Positions 35,101 through 49,200 of a stretch of DNA of 64,000 nucleotides are shown piece after piece (the stretch's first letter is position 1; each line of letters opens with the position of its first letter). The DNA comes from Luzula sylvatica (Eukaryota > Streptophyta > Magnoliopsida > Poales > Juncaceae). Below the pieces are notes generated by a model, which saw nothing but the letters and a program-made list of their open reading frames with translations, did not search any database and had not been told where the DNA came from. The stretch covers positions 69,995,264 through 70,059,263 of the forward strand of contig OX326958.1 in NCBI GenBank assembly GCA_946800325.1, read 5' to 3'. The position numbers and the translations under genes are program-made.

Positions 35101-38100
35101 CCAATTGTAGGTTTCTCAATCTTTCTCCAAATGGCACGATTTTTATATCAAAATCGCTCGCCCCGGAGAGAGAAACACAGCAGCGCGAACGAATTTGGCA
35201 AATTATGTATTTTGAACCCGAATTAACAGAAAATACAATTTTTTTGGTAATTTCATCATGAATTATTGAATATGAAGATTATCACATTGTAACTTTCTCA
35301 TACTTTCTCCAAATGGCACGATCTTCATATCAAAATCGCTCGCCTCGACGAGAGGAATGCAGCAGCGCGGTCGAATTTCGAAAATTATGTATTTTGAGTC
35401 CGAATTAACAAAGAATACAGTTTTATTTGGTAATTTCATCTTGAATTATTGAATATGAAGATTGTCCAATTGTAGGTTTCTCAATCTTTCTCCAAATGGC
35501 ACGATTTTTATATCAAAATCGCTCGCCACGGAGAGAGAAACACAGCAGCGCGAACGAATTTGGCAAATTATGTATTTTGAACCCTAATTAACAGAAAATA
35601 CAGTTTTTTTGGTAATTTCATCATGAATTATTGAATATGAAGATTATCACATTGTAACTTTCTCATACTTTCTCCAAATGGCACGATCTTCATATCAAAA
35701 TCGCTCGCCTCGACGAGAGGAATGCAGGAGCGCGGTCGAATTTCGAAAATTATGTATTTTGAGCCCGAATTAACAAAAAATACAGTTTTTTTTGTAATTT
35801 CATCTTGAATTATTGAATATGAAGATTGTCCAATTGTAGGTTTCTCAATCTTTCTCCAAATGGCACGATTTTTATATCAAAATCGCTCGCCCCGGAGAGA
35901 GAAACACAGCAGCGCGAACGAATTTGGGAAATTATGTATTTTGAACCCGAATTGACAGAAAATACAGTTTTTTTGGTAATTTCATCATGAATTATTGAAT
36001 ATGAAGATTATCACATTGTAACTTTCTCATACTTTCTCCAAATGGCACGATCTTCATATCAAAATCGCTCGCCTCGACGAGAGGAATGCAGCATTGCGGT
36101 CGAATTTCGAAAATTATGTATTTTGAGCCCGAATTAACAAAAAATACAGTTTTTTTTGTAATTTAATCTTGAATTATTGAATATGAAGATTGTCCAATTG
36201 TAGGTTTCTCAATCTTTCTCCAAATGGCACGATTTTTATATCAAAATCGCTCGCCCCGGGGAGAGAAATACAGCAGCGCGAACGAATTTGGCAAATTATG
36301 TATTTTGAACCCGAATTAACAGAAAATACAGTTTTTTTGGTAATTTCATCATGAATTATTGAATATGAAGATTATCACATTGTAACTTTCTCATACTTTC
36401 TCCAAATGGCACGATCTTCATATCAAAATCGCTCGCCTCGACGAGAGGAATGCAGCACCGCGGTCGAATTTCGAAAATTATGTATTTTGAGCCCGAATTA
36501 ACAAAAAATACAGTTTTTTTTGTAATTTCATCTTGAATTATTGAATATGAAGATTGTCCAATTGTAGGTTTCTCAATCTTTCTCCAAATGGCACGATTTT
36601 TATATCAAAATCGCTCGCCCCGGAGAGAGAAATACAGCAACGCGAACGAATTTGGGAAATTATGTATTTTGAACCCGAATTAACAGAAAATACAGTTTTT
36701 TTGGTAATTTCATCATGAATTATTGAATATGAAGATTATCACATTGTAACTTTCTCATACTTTCTCCAAATGGCACGATCTTCATATCAAAATCGCTCGC
36801 CTCGACGAGAGGAATGCAGCAGCGCGGTCGAATTTCGAAAATTATGTATTTTGAGCCCGAATTAACAAAAAATACAGTTTTTTTTGTAATTTCATCTTGA
36901 ATTATTGAATATGAAGATTGTCCAATTGTAGGTTTCTCAATCTTTCTCCAAATGGCACGATTTTTATATCAAAATCGCTCGCCCCGGGGAGAGAAGTACA
37001 GCAGCGCGAACGAATTTGGGAAATTATGTATTTTGAACCCGAATTAACAGAAAATACAGTTTTTTTGGTAATTTCATCATGAATTATTGAATATGAAGAT
37101 TATCACATTGTAACTTTCTCATACTTTCTTCAAATGGCACGATCTTCATATCAAAATCGCTCGCCTCGACGAGAGGAATGCAGCACCGCGGTCGAATTTC
37201 GAAAATTATGTATTTGGAGCCCGAATTAACAAAAAATACAGTTTTTTTTGTAATTTCATCTTGAATTATTGAATATGAAGATTGTCCAATTGTAGGTTTC
37301 TCAATCTTTCTCCAAATGGCACGATTTTTATATCAAAATCGCTCGCCCCGGGGAGAGAAGTACAGCAGCGCGAACGAATTTGGGAAATTATGTATTTTGA
37401 ACCCTAATTAACAGAAAATACAATTTTTTTGGTAATTTCATCATGAATTATTGAATATGAAGATTATCACATTGTAACTTTCTCATACTTTCTCCAAATG
37501 GCACGATCTTCATATCAAAATCGCTCGCCTCGACGAGAGGAATGCAGCACCGCGGTCGAATTTCGAAAATTATGTATTTGGAGCCCGAATTAACAAAAAA
37601 TACAGTTTTTTTTGTAATTTCATCTTGAATTATTGAATATGAAGATTGTCCAATTGTAGGTTTCTCAATCTTTCTCCAAATGGCACGATTTTTATATCAA
37701 AATCGCTCGCCACGGAGAGAGAAACACAGCAGCGCGAACGAATTTGGGAAATTATGTATTTTGAACCCGAATTAACAGAAAATACAGTTTTTTTGGTAAT
37801 TTCATCATGAATTATTGAATATGAAGATTATCACATTGTAACTTTCTCATACTTTCTCCAAATGGCACGATCTTCATATCAAAATCGCTCGCCTCGACGA
37901 GAGGAATGCAGGAGCGCGGTCGAATTTCGAAAATTATGTATTTTGAGCCCGAATTAACAAAAAATACAGTTTTTTTTGTAATTTCATCTTGAATTATTGA
38001 ATATGAAGATTGTCCAATTGTAGGTTTCTCAATCTTTCTCCAAATGGCACGATTTTTATATCAAAATCGCTCGCCCCGGAGAGAGAAATACAGCAACGCG

Positions 38101-41100
38101 AACGAATTTGGGAAATTATGTATTTTGAACCCGAATTAACAGAAAATACAATTTTTTTGGTAATTTCATCATGAATTATTGAATATGAAGATTATCACAT
38201 TGTAACTTTCTCATACTTTCTCCAAATGGCACGATCTTCATATCAAAATCGCTCGCCTCGACGAGAGGAATGCAGCAGCGCGGTCGAATTTCGAAAATTA
38301 TGTATTTTGAGCCCGAATTAACAAAAAATACAGTTTTATTTGGTAATTTCATCTTGAATTATTGAATATGAAGATTGTCCAATTGTAGGTTTCTCAATCT
38401 TTCTCCAAATGGCACGATTTGTATATCAAAATCGCTCGCCACGGAGAGAGAAACACAGCAGCGCGAACGAATTTGGCAAATTATGTATTTTGAACCCTAA
38501 TTAACAGAAAATACAGTTTTTTTGGTAATTTCATCATGAATTATTGAATATGAAGATTATCACATTGTAACTTTCTCATACTTTCTCCAAATGGCACGAT
38601 CTTCATATCAAAATCGCTCGCCTCGACGAGAGGAATGCAGGAGCGCGGTCGAATTTCGAAAATTATGTATTTTGAGCCCGAATTAACAAAAAATACAGTT
38701 TTTTTTGTAATTTCATCTTGAATTATTGAATATGAAGATTGTCCAATTGTAGGTTTCTCAATCTTTCTCCAAATGGCACGATTTTTATATCAAAATCGCT
38801 CGCCCCGGAGAGAGAAATACAGCAGCGCGAACGAATTTGGGAAATTATGTATTTTGAACCCGAATTAACAGAAAATACAGTTTTTTTGGTAATTTCATCA
38901 TGAATTATTGAATATGAAGATTATCACATTGTAACTTTCTAATACTTTCTCCAAATGGCACGATCTTCATATCAAAATCGCTCGCCTCGACGAGAGGAAT
39001 GCAGCATTGCGGTCGAATTTCGAAAATTATGTATTTTGAGCCCGAATTAACAAAAAATACAGTTTTTTTTGTAATTTAATCTTGAATTATTGAATATGAA
39101 GATTGTCCAATTGTAGGTTTCTCAATCTTTCTCCAAATGGCACGATTTTTATATCAAAATCGCTCGCCCCGGGGGGAGAAATACAGCAGCGCGAACGAAT
39201 TTGGCAAATTATGTATTTTGAACCCAAATTAACAGAAAATACAGTTTTTTTGGTAATTTCATCATGAATTATTGAATATGAAGATTATCACATTGTAACT
39301 TTCTCATACTTTCTCCAAATGGCACGATCTTCATATCAAAATCGCTCGCCTCGACGAGAGGAATGCAGCACCGCGGTCGAATTTCGAAAATTATGTATTT
39401 TGAGCCCGAATTAACAAAAAATACAGTTTTTTTTGTAATTTCATCTTGAATTATTGAATATGAAGATTGTCCAATTGTAGGTTTCTCAATCTTTCTCCAA
39501 ATGGCACGATTTTCATATCAAAATCGCTCGCCCCGGAGAGAGAAATACAGCAACGCGAACGAATTTGGGAAATTATGTATTTTGAACCCGAATTAACAGA
39601 AAATACAGTTTTTTTGGTAATTTCATCATGAATTATTGAATATGAAGATTATCACATTGTAACTTTCTCATACTTTCTCCAAATGGCACGATCTTCATAT
39701 CAAAATCGCTCGCCTCGACGAGAGGAATGCAGTAGCGCGGTCGAATTTCGAAAATTATGTATTTTGAGCCCGAATTAACAAAAAATACAGTTTTTTTTGT
39801 AATTTCATCTTGAATTATTGAATATGAAGATTGTCCAATTGTAGGTTTCTCAATCTTTCTCCAAATGGCACGATTTTTATATCAAAATCGCTCGCCCCGG
39901 GGAGAGAAGTACAGCAGCGCGAACGAATTTGGCAAATTATGTATTTTGGACCCGAATTAACAGAAAATACAGTTTTTTTGCTAATTTCATCATGAATTAT
40001 TGAATATGAAGATTATCACATTGTAACTTTCTCATACTTTCTCCAAATGGCACGATCTTCATATCAAAATCGCTCGCCTCGACGAGAGGAATGCAGCCGC
40101 GCGGTCAAATTTCGAAAATTATGTATTTTGAGCCCGAATTAACAAAAAATACAGTTTTATTTGGTAATTTCATCTTGAATTATTGAATATGAAGATTGTC
40201 CAATTGTAGGTTTCTCAATCTTTCTCCAAATGGCACGATTTTTATATCAAAATCGCTCGCCCCGGGGAGAGAAATACAGCAGCGCGAACGAATTTGGCAA
40301 ATTATGTATTTTGAACCCGAATTAACAGAAAATACAATTTTTTTGGTAATTTCATCATGAATTATTGAATATGAAGATTATCACATTGTAACTTTCTCAT
40401 AATTTCTCCAAATGGCACGATCTTCATATCAAAATCGCTCAACTCGACGAGAGGAATGCAGCAACGCGGTCGAATTTCGAAAATTATGTATTTTGAGCCC
40501 GAATTAACAAAAAATACAGTTTTATTTGGTAATTTCATCTTGAATTATTGAATATGAAGATTGTCCAATTGTAGGTTTCTCAATCTTTCTCCAAATGGCA
40601 CGATTTTTATATCAAAATTGCTCGCCCCGGGGAGAAAAATACAGCAGCGCGAACGAATTTGGGAAATTATGTATTTTGAACCCGAATTAACAGAAAATAC
40701 AGTTTTTTTGGTAATTTCATCATGAATTATTGAATATCAAGATTATCACATTGTAACTTTCTCACACTTTCTCCAAATGGCACGATCTTCATATCAAAAT
40801 CGCTCGCCTCGACGAGAGGAATGCAGCAGCGCGGTCAAATTTCGAAAATTATGTATTTTGAGCCCGAATTAACAAAAAATACAGTTTTTTTTGTAATTTC
40901 ATCTTGAATTATTGAATATGAAGATTGTCCAATTGTAGGTTTCTCAATCTTTCTCCAAATGGCACGATTTTTATATCAAAATCGCTCGCCCCGGAGAGAG
41001 AAATACAGCAGCGCGAACGAATTTGGGAAATTATGTATTTTGAACCCGAATTAACAGAAAATACAGTTTTTTTGGTAATTTCATCATGAATTATTGAATA

Positions 41101-43000
41101 TGAAGATTATCACATTGTAACTTTCTCATACTTTCTCCAAATGGCACGATCTTCATATCAAAATCGCTCGCCTCGACGAGAGGAATGCAGCAGCGCGGTC
41201 GAATTTCGAAAATTATGTATTTTGAGCCCGAATTAACAAAAAATACAGTTTTTTTTGTAATTTCATCTTGAATTATTGAATATGAAGATTGTCCAATTGT
41301 AGGTTTCTCAATCTTTCTCCAAATGGCACGATTTTTATATCAAAATCGCTCGTCCCGGGGAGAGAAATACAGCAGCGCGAACGAATTTGGCAAATTATGT
41401 ATTTTGGACCCGAATTAACAGAAAATACAGTTTTTTTGCTAATTTCATCATGAATTATTGAATATGAAGATTATCACATTGTAACTTTCTCATACTTTCT
41501 CCAAATGGCACGATCTTCATATCAAAATCGCTCGCCTGGACGAGAGGAATGCAGCCGCGCGGTCAAATTTCGAAAATTATGTATTTTGAGCCCGAATTAA
41601 CAAAAAATACAGTTTTATTTGGTAATTTCATCTTGAATTATTGAATATGAAGATTGTCCAATTGTAGGTTTCTCAATCTTTCTCCAAATGGCACGATTTT
41701 TATATCAAAATCGCTCGCCCCGGGGAGAGAAATACAGCAGCGCGAACGAATTTGGGAAATTATGTATTTTGAACCCGAATTAACAGAAAATACAGTTTTT
41801 TTGGTAATTTCATCATGAATTATTGAATATGAAGATTATCACATTGTAACTTTCTCATAATTTCTCCAAATGGCACGATCTTCATATCAAAATCGCTCAA
41901 CTCGACGAGAGGAATGCAGCAGCGCGGTCGAATTTCGAAAGTTATGTATTTTGAGCCCGAATTAACAAAAAATACAGTTTTATTTGGTAATTTCATCTTG
42001 AATTATTGAATATGAAGATTGTCCAATTGTAGGTTTCTCAATCTTTCTCCAAATGGCACGATTTTTATATCAAAATCGCTCGCCCCGGGGAGAAAAATAC
42101 AGCAGCGCGAACGAATTTGGCAAATTATGTATTTTGAACCCGAATTAACATAAAATACAGTTTTTTTGGTAATTTCATCATGAATTATTGAATATGAAGA
42201 TTATCACATTGTAACTTTCTCACACTTTCTCCAAATGGCACGATCTTCATATCAAAATCGCTCGCCTCGACGAGAGGAATGCAGCAGCGCGGTCAAATTT
42301 CGAAAATTATGTATTTTGAGCCTGAATTAACAAAAAATACAGTTTTTTTTGTAATTTCATCTTGAATTATTGAATATGAAGATTGTCCAATTGTAGGTTT
42401 CTCAATCTTTCTCCAAATGGCACGATTTTTATATCAAAATCGCTCGCCCCGGAGAGAGAAATACAGTAGCGCGAACGAATTTGGGAAATTATGTATTTTG
42501 AACCCGAATTAACAGAAAATACATTTTTTTTGGTAATTTCATCATGAATTATTGAATATGAAGATTATCACATTGTAACTTTCTCATACTTTCTCCAAAT
42601 GGCACGATCTTCATATCAAAATCGCTCGCCTCGACGAGAGGAATGCAGCAGCGCGGTCGAATTTCGAAAATTATGTATTTTGAGCCCGAATTAACAAAAA
42701 ATACAGCTTTTTTTGTAATTTCATCTTGAATTATTGAATATGAAGATTGTCCAATTGTAGGTTTCTCAATCTTTCTTCAAATGGCACGATTTTTATATCA
42801 AAATCGCTCGCCCCGGAGAGAGAAATACAGCAGCGCGAACAAATTTGGGAAATTATGTATTTTGAACCCTAATTAACAGAAAATACAGTTTTTTTGGTAA
42901 TTTCATCATGAATTATTGAATATGAAGATTATCACATTGTAACTTTCTCATACTTTCTCCAAATGGCACGATCTTCATATCAAAATCGCTCGCCTGGACG
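29170..43000 (+). repeat. Two long higher-order repeat copies of about 6.92 kb
   Basis: Three markers recur 6920 bp apart (19 dimers + 4): AGCATTGCGG at 29170 and 36090, the rare ACTTTCTTCAAATGG near 30201 and 37121, and GCCACGG at 31517 and 38437. Other spacings between AGCATTGCGG copies (33904, 36090, 39002) show shorter nested duplications. The end of the second copy is uncertain, because variant content changes from about 40 kb. Confidence 0.65.
39900..42320 (+). repeat. Higher-order repeat, period about 1456 bp (4 dimers)
   Basis: GTATTTTGGACCCG recurs near 39945 and 41401, CATAATTTCTCC at 40398 and 41856, GCTCAACTCGACGAG near 40437 and 41895, and CTCACACTTTCTCC near 40762 and 42220. 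About 1.7 copies are visible. Confidence 0.75.
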
Positions 43001-46000
43001 AGAGGAATGCAGGACCGCGGTCGAATTTCGAAAATTATGTATTTTGAGCCCGAATTAACAAAAAATACAGTTTTTTTTGTAATTTCATCTTGAATTATTG
43101 AATATGCAGATTGTCCAATTGTAGGTTTCTCAATCTTTCTCCAAATGGCACGATTTTTATATCAAAATCGCTCGCCCCGGAGAGAGAAATACAGCAGCGC
43201 GAACGAATTTGGCAAATTATGTATTTTGAACCCGAATTAACAGAAAATACAGTTTTTTTGGTAATTTCATCATGAATTATTGAATATGAAGATTATCACA
43301 TTGTAACTTTCTCATACTTTCTCCAAATGGCACGATCTTCATATCAAAATCGCTCGCCTGGACGAGAGGAATGCAGGACCGCGGTCGAATTTAAAAAATT
43401 ATGTATTTTGAGCCCGAATTAACAAAAAATACAGTTTTTTTTGTAATTTCATCTTGAATTATTGAATATGAAGATTGTCCAATTGTAGGTTTCTCAATCT
43501 TTCTCCAAATGGCACGATTTTTATATCAAAATCGCTCGCCCTGGAGAGAGAAATACAGCAGCGCCAACGAATTTGGGAAATTATGTATTTTGAACCCGAA
43601 TTAACAGAAAATACAGTTTTTTTGGTAATTTCATCATGAATTATTGAATATGAAGATTATCACATTGTAACTTTCTCATACTTTCTCCAAATGGCACGAT
43701 CTTCATATCAAAACCGCTCGCCTCGACGAGAGGAATGCAGCGGCGCGGTCGAATTTCGAAAATTATGTATTTTGAGCCCGAATTAACAAAAAATACAGTT
43801 TTTTTTGTAATTTCATCTTGAATTATTGAATATGAAGATTGTCCAATTGTAGGTTTCTCAATCTTTCTCCAAATGGCACGATTTTTATATCAAAATCGCT
43901 CGCCCCGGGGAGAAAAATACAGCAGCGCGAACGAATTTGGGAAATTATGTATTTTGAACCCGAATTAACAGAAAATACAATTTTTTTGGTAATTTCATCA
44001 TGAATTATTGAATATGAAGATTATCACATTGTAACTTTCTCATACTTTCTCCAAATGGCACGATCTTCATATCAAAACCGCTCGCCTCGACGAGAGGAAT
44101 GCAGCGGCGCGGTCAAATTTCGAAAATTATGTATTTTGAGCCCGAATTAACAAAAAATACAGTTTTTTTTGTAATTTCATCTTGAATTATTGAATATGAA
44201 GATTGTCCAATTGTAGGTTTCTCAATCTTTCTCCAAATGGCACGATTTTTATATCAAAATCGCTCGCCCCGGGGAGAGAAATACAGCAGCGCGAACGAAT
44301 TTGGGAAATTATGTATTTTGAACCCGAATTAACAGAAAATACAGTTTTTTTGGTAATTTCATCATGAATTATTGAATATGAAGATTATCACATTGTAACT
44401 TTCTCATACTTTCTCCAAATGGCACGATCTTCATATCAAAATCGCTCCCCTCGACGAGAGGAATGCAGCTCCGCGGTCGAATTTCGAAAATTATGTATTT
44501 TGAGCCCGAATTAACAAAAAATACAGTTTTTTTTGTAATTTCATCTTGAATTATTGAATATGAAGATTGTCCAATTGTAGGTTTCTCAATCTTTCTCCAA
44601 ATGGCACGATGTTTATATCAAAATCGCTCGCCCCGGGGAGAGAAATACAGCAGCGCGAACGAATTTGGAAAATTATGTATTTTGAACCCGAATTAACAGA
44701 AAATACAGTTTTTTTGGTAATTTGATCATGAATTATTGAATATGAAGATTATCACATTGTAACTTTCTCATACTTTCTCCAAATGGCACGATCTTCATAT
44801 CAAAATCGCTCGCCTCGACGAGAGGAATGCAGCAACGCGGTCGAATTTCGAAAATTATGTATTTTGAGCCCGAATTAACAAAAAATACAGTTTTTTTGGT
44901 AATTTCATCTTCAATTATTGAATATGAAGATTGTCCAATTGTAGGTTTCTCAATCTTTCTCCAAATGGCACGATTTTTATATCAAAATCGCTCGCCCCGG
45001 AGAGAGAAATACAGCAACGCGAACGAATTTGGGAAATTATGTATTTTGAACCCGAATTAACAGAAAATACAGTTTTTTTGGTAATTTCATCATGAATTAT
45101 GGAATATGAAGATTATCACATTGTAAGTTTCTCATACTTTCTTCAAATGGCACGATCTTCATATCAAAATTGCTCGCCTCGACGAGAGGAATGCAGCATC
45201 GCTGTCGAATTTCGAAAGTTATGTATTTTGAGCACGAATTAACAAAAAATACAGTTTTTTTTGTAATTTCATCTTGAATTATTGAATATGAAGATTGTCC
45301 AATTGTAGGTTTCTCAATCTTTCTCCAAATGGCACGATTTTTATATCAAAATCGCTCGCCCCGGAGAGAGAAATACAGCAGCGCGAACGAATTTGGGAAA
45401 TTATGTATTTTGAACCCGAATTAACAGAAAATACAGTTTTTTTGGTAATTTCATCATGAATTATTGAATATGAAGATTATCACATTGTAACTTTCTCATA
45501 CTTTCTCCAAATGGCACGATCTTCATATCAAAACCGCTCGCCTCGACGAGAGGAATGCAGCGGCGCGGTCGAATTTCGAAAATTATGTATTTTGAGCCCG
45601 AATTAACAAAAAATACAGTTTTTTTTGTAATTTCATCTTGAATTATTGAATATGAAGATTGTCCAATTGTAGGTTTCTCAATCTTTCTTCAAATGGCACG
45701 ATTTTTATATCAAAATCGCTCGCCCCGGGGAGAGAAATACAGCAGCGCGAACGAATTTGGCAAATTATGTATTTTGAACCCTAATTAACAGAAAATACAG
45801 TTTTTTTGGTAATTTCATCATGAATTATTGAATATGAAGATTATCACATTGTAACTTTCTCATACTTTCTCCAAATGGCACGATCATCATATCAAAATCG
45901 CTCGCCTGGACGAGAGGAATGCAGGACCGCGGTCGAATTTCGAAAATTATGTATTTTGAGCCCGAATTAACAAAAAATACAGTTTTTTTTGTAATTTCAT

Positions 46001-46282
46001 CTTGAATTATTGAATATGAAGATTGTCCAATTGTAGGTTTCTCAATCTTTCTCCAAATGGCACGATGTTTATATCAAAATCGCTCGCCCCGGGGAGAGAA
46101 ATACAGCAGCGCGAACGAATTTGGAAAATTATGTATTTTGAACCCGAATTAACAGAAAATACAATTTTTTTGGTAATTTGATCATGAATTATTGAATATG
46201 AAGATTATCACATTGTAACTTTCTCATACTTTCTCCAAATGGCACGATCTTCATATCAAAATCGCTCGCCTCGACGAGAGGA

Positions 46283-49200
46283 ATGCAGCAACGCGGTCGA
46301 ATTTCGAAAATTATGTATTTTGAGCCCGAATTAACAAAAAATACAGTTTTTTTGGTAATTTCATCTTCAATTATTGAATATGAAGATTGTCCAATTGTAG
46401 GTTTCTCAATCTTTCTTCAAATGGCACGATTTTTATATCAAAATCGCTCGCCCCGGAGAGAGAAATACAGCAACGCGAACGAATTTGGGAAATTATGTAT
46501 TTTGAACCCGAATTAACAGAAAATACATTTTTTTGGGTAATTTCATCATGAATTATTGAATATGAAGATTATCACATTGTAACTTTCTCATACTTTCTCC
46601 AAATGGCACGATCTTCATATCAAAATCGCTCGCCTCGACGAGAGGAATGCAGCTACGGGGTCAAATTTCGAAAATTATGTATTTTGAGCCCGAATTAACA
46701 AAAAATACAGTTTTTTTTGTAATTTCATCTTGAATTATTGAATATGAAGATTGTCCAATTGTAGGTTTCTCAATCTTTCTCCAAATGGCACGATTTTTAT
46801 ATCAAAATCGCTCGCCCCGGGGAGAGAAATACAGCAGCGCGAACGAATTTGGGAAATTATGTAATTTGAACCCGAATTAACAGAAAATACAATTTTTTTG
46901 GTAATTTCATCATGAATTATTGAATATGAAGATTATCACATTGTAACTTTCTCATACTTTCTCCAAATGGCACGAACTTCATATCAAAATCGCTCCCCTC
47001 GACGAGAGGAATGCAGCAGCGCGGTCGAATTTCGAAAATTATGTATTTTGAGCCCGAATTAACAAAAAATACAGCTTTTTTTGTAATTTCATCTTGAATT
47101 ATTGAATATGAAGATTGTCCAATTGTAGGTTTCTCAATCTTTCTCCAAATGGCACGATTTTTATATCAAAATCGCTCGCCCCGGAGAGAGAAATACAGCA
47201 GCGCGAACGAATTTGGCAAATTATGTATTTTGAACCCTAATTAACAGAAAATACAGTTTTTTTGGTAATTTCATCGTGAATTATTGAATATGAAGATTAT
47301 CACATTGTAACTTTCTCATACTTTCTCCAAATGGCACGATCTTCATATCAAAATCGCTCGCCTGGACGAGAGGAATGCAGGACCGCGGTCGAATTTAAAA
47401 AATTATGTATTTTGAGCCCGAATTAACAAAAAATACAGTTTTTTTTGTAATTTCATCTTGAATTATTGAATATGAAGATTGTCCAATTGTAGGTTTCTCA
47501 ATCTTTCTCCAAATGGCACGATTTTTATATCAAAATCGCTCGCCCTGGAGAGAGAAATACAGCAGCGCCAACGAATTTGGGAAATTATGTATTTTGAACC
47601 CGAATTAACAGAAAATACAGTTTTTTTGGTAATTTCATCATGAATTATTGAATATGAAGATTATCACATTGTAACTTTCTCATACTTTCTCCAAATGGCA
47701 CGATCTTCATATCAAAACCGCTCGCCTCGACGAGAGGAATGCAGCGGCGCGGTCGAATTTCGAAAATTATGTATTTTGAGCCCGAATTAACAAAAAATAC
47801 AGTTTTTTTTGTAATTTCATCTTGAATTATTGAATATGAAGATTGTCCAATTGTAGGTTTCTCAATCTTTCTCCAAATGGCACGATTTTTATATCAAAAT
47901 CGCTCGCCCCGGGGAGAGAAATACAGCAGCGCGAACGAATTTGGGAAATTATGTATTTTGAACCCGAATTAACAGAAAATACAAATTTTTTGGTAATTTC
48001 ATCATGAATTATTGAATATGAAGATTATCACATTGTAACTTTCTCATACTTTCTCCAAATGGCACGATCTTCATATCAAAACCGCTCGCCTCGACGAGAG
48101 GAATGCAGCGGCGCGGTCGAATTTCGAAAATTATGTATTTTGAGCCCGAATTAACAAAAAATACAGTTTTTTTTGTAATTTCATCTTGAATTATTGAATA
48201 TGAAGATTGTCCAATTGTAGGTTTCTCAATCTTTCTCCAAATGGCACGATTTTTATATCAAAATCGCTCGCCCCGGGGAGAGAAATACAGCAGCGCGAAC
48301 GAATTTGGGAAATTATGTATTTTGAACCCGAATTAACAGAAAATACAATTTTTTTGGTAATTTCATCATGAATTATTGAATATGAAGATTATCACATTGT
48401 AACTTTCTCATACTTTCTCCAAATGGCACGATCTTCATATCAAAATCGCTCGCCTCGACGAGAGGAATGCAGCAGCGCGGTCGAATTTCGAAAATTATGT
48501 ATTTTGAGCCCGAATTAACAAAAAATACAGCTTTTTTTGTAATTTCATCTTGAATTATTGAATATGAAGATTGTCCAATTGTAGGTTTCTCAATCTTTCT
48601 TCAAATGGCACGATTTTTATATCAAAATCGCTCGCCCCGGGGAGAAAAATACAGCAGCGCGAACGAATTTGGGAAATTATGTATTTTGAACCCGAATTAA
48701 CAGAAAATACAGTTTTTTTGGTAATTTCATCATGAATTATTGAATATGAAGATTATCACATTGTAACTTTCTCATACTTTCTCCAAATGGCACGATCTTC
48801 ATATCAAAATCGCTCGCCTCGACGAGAGGAATGCAGCTCCGCGGTCAAATTTCGAAAATTATGTATTTTGAGCCCGAATTAACAAAAAATACAGTTTTTT
48901 TTGTAATTTCATCTTGAATTATTGAATATGAAGATTGTCCAATTGTAGGTTTCTCAATCTTTCTCCAAATGGCACGATGTTTATATCAAAATCGCTCGCC
49001 CCGGGGAGAGAAATACAGCAGCGCGAACGAATTTGGAAAATTATGTATTTTGAACCCGAATTAACAGAAAATACAATTTTTTTGGTAATTTGATCATGAA
49101 TTATTGAATATGAAGATTATCACATTGTAACTTTCTCATACTTTCTCCAAATGGCACGATCTTCATATCAAAATCGCTCGCCTCGACGAGAGGAATGCAG

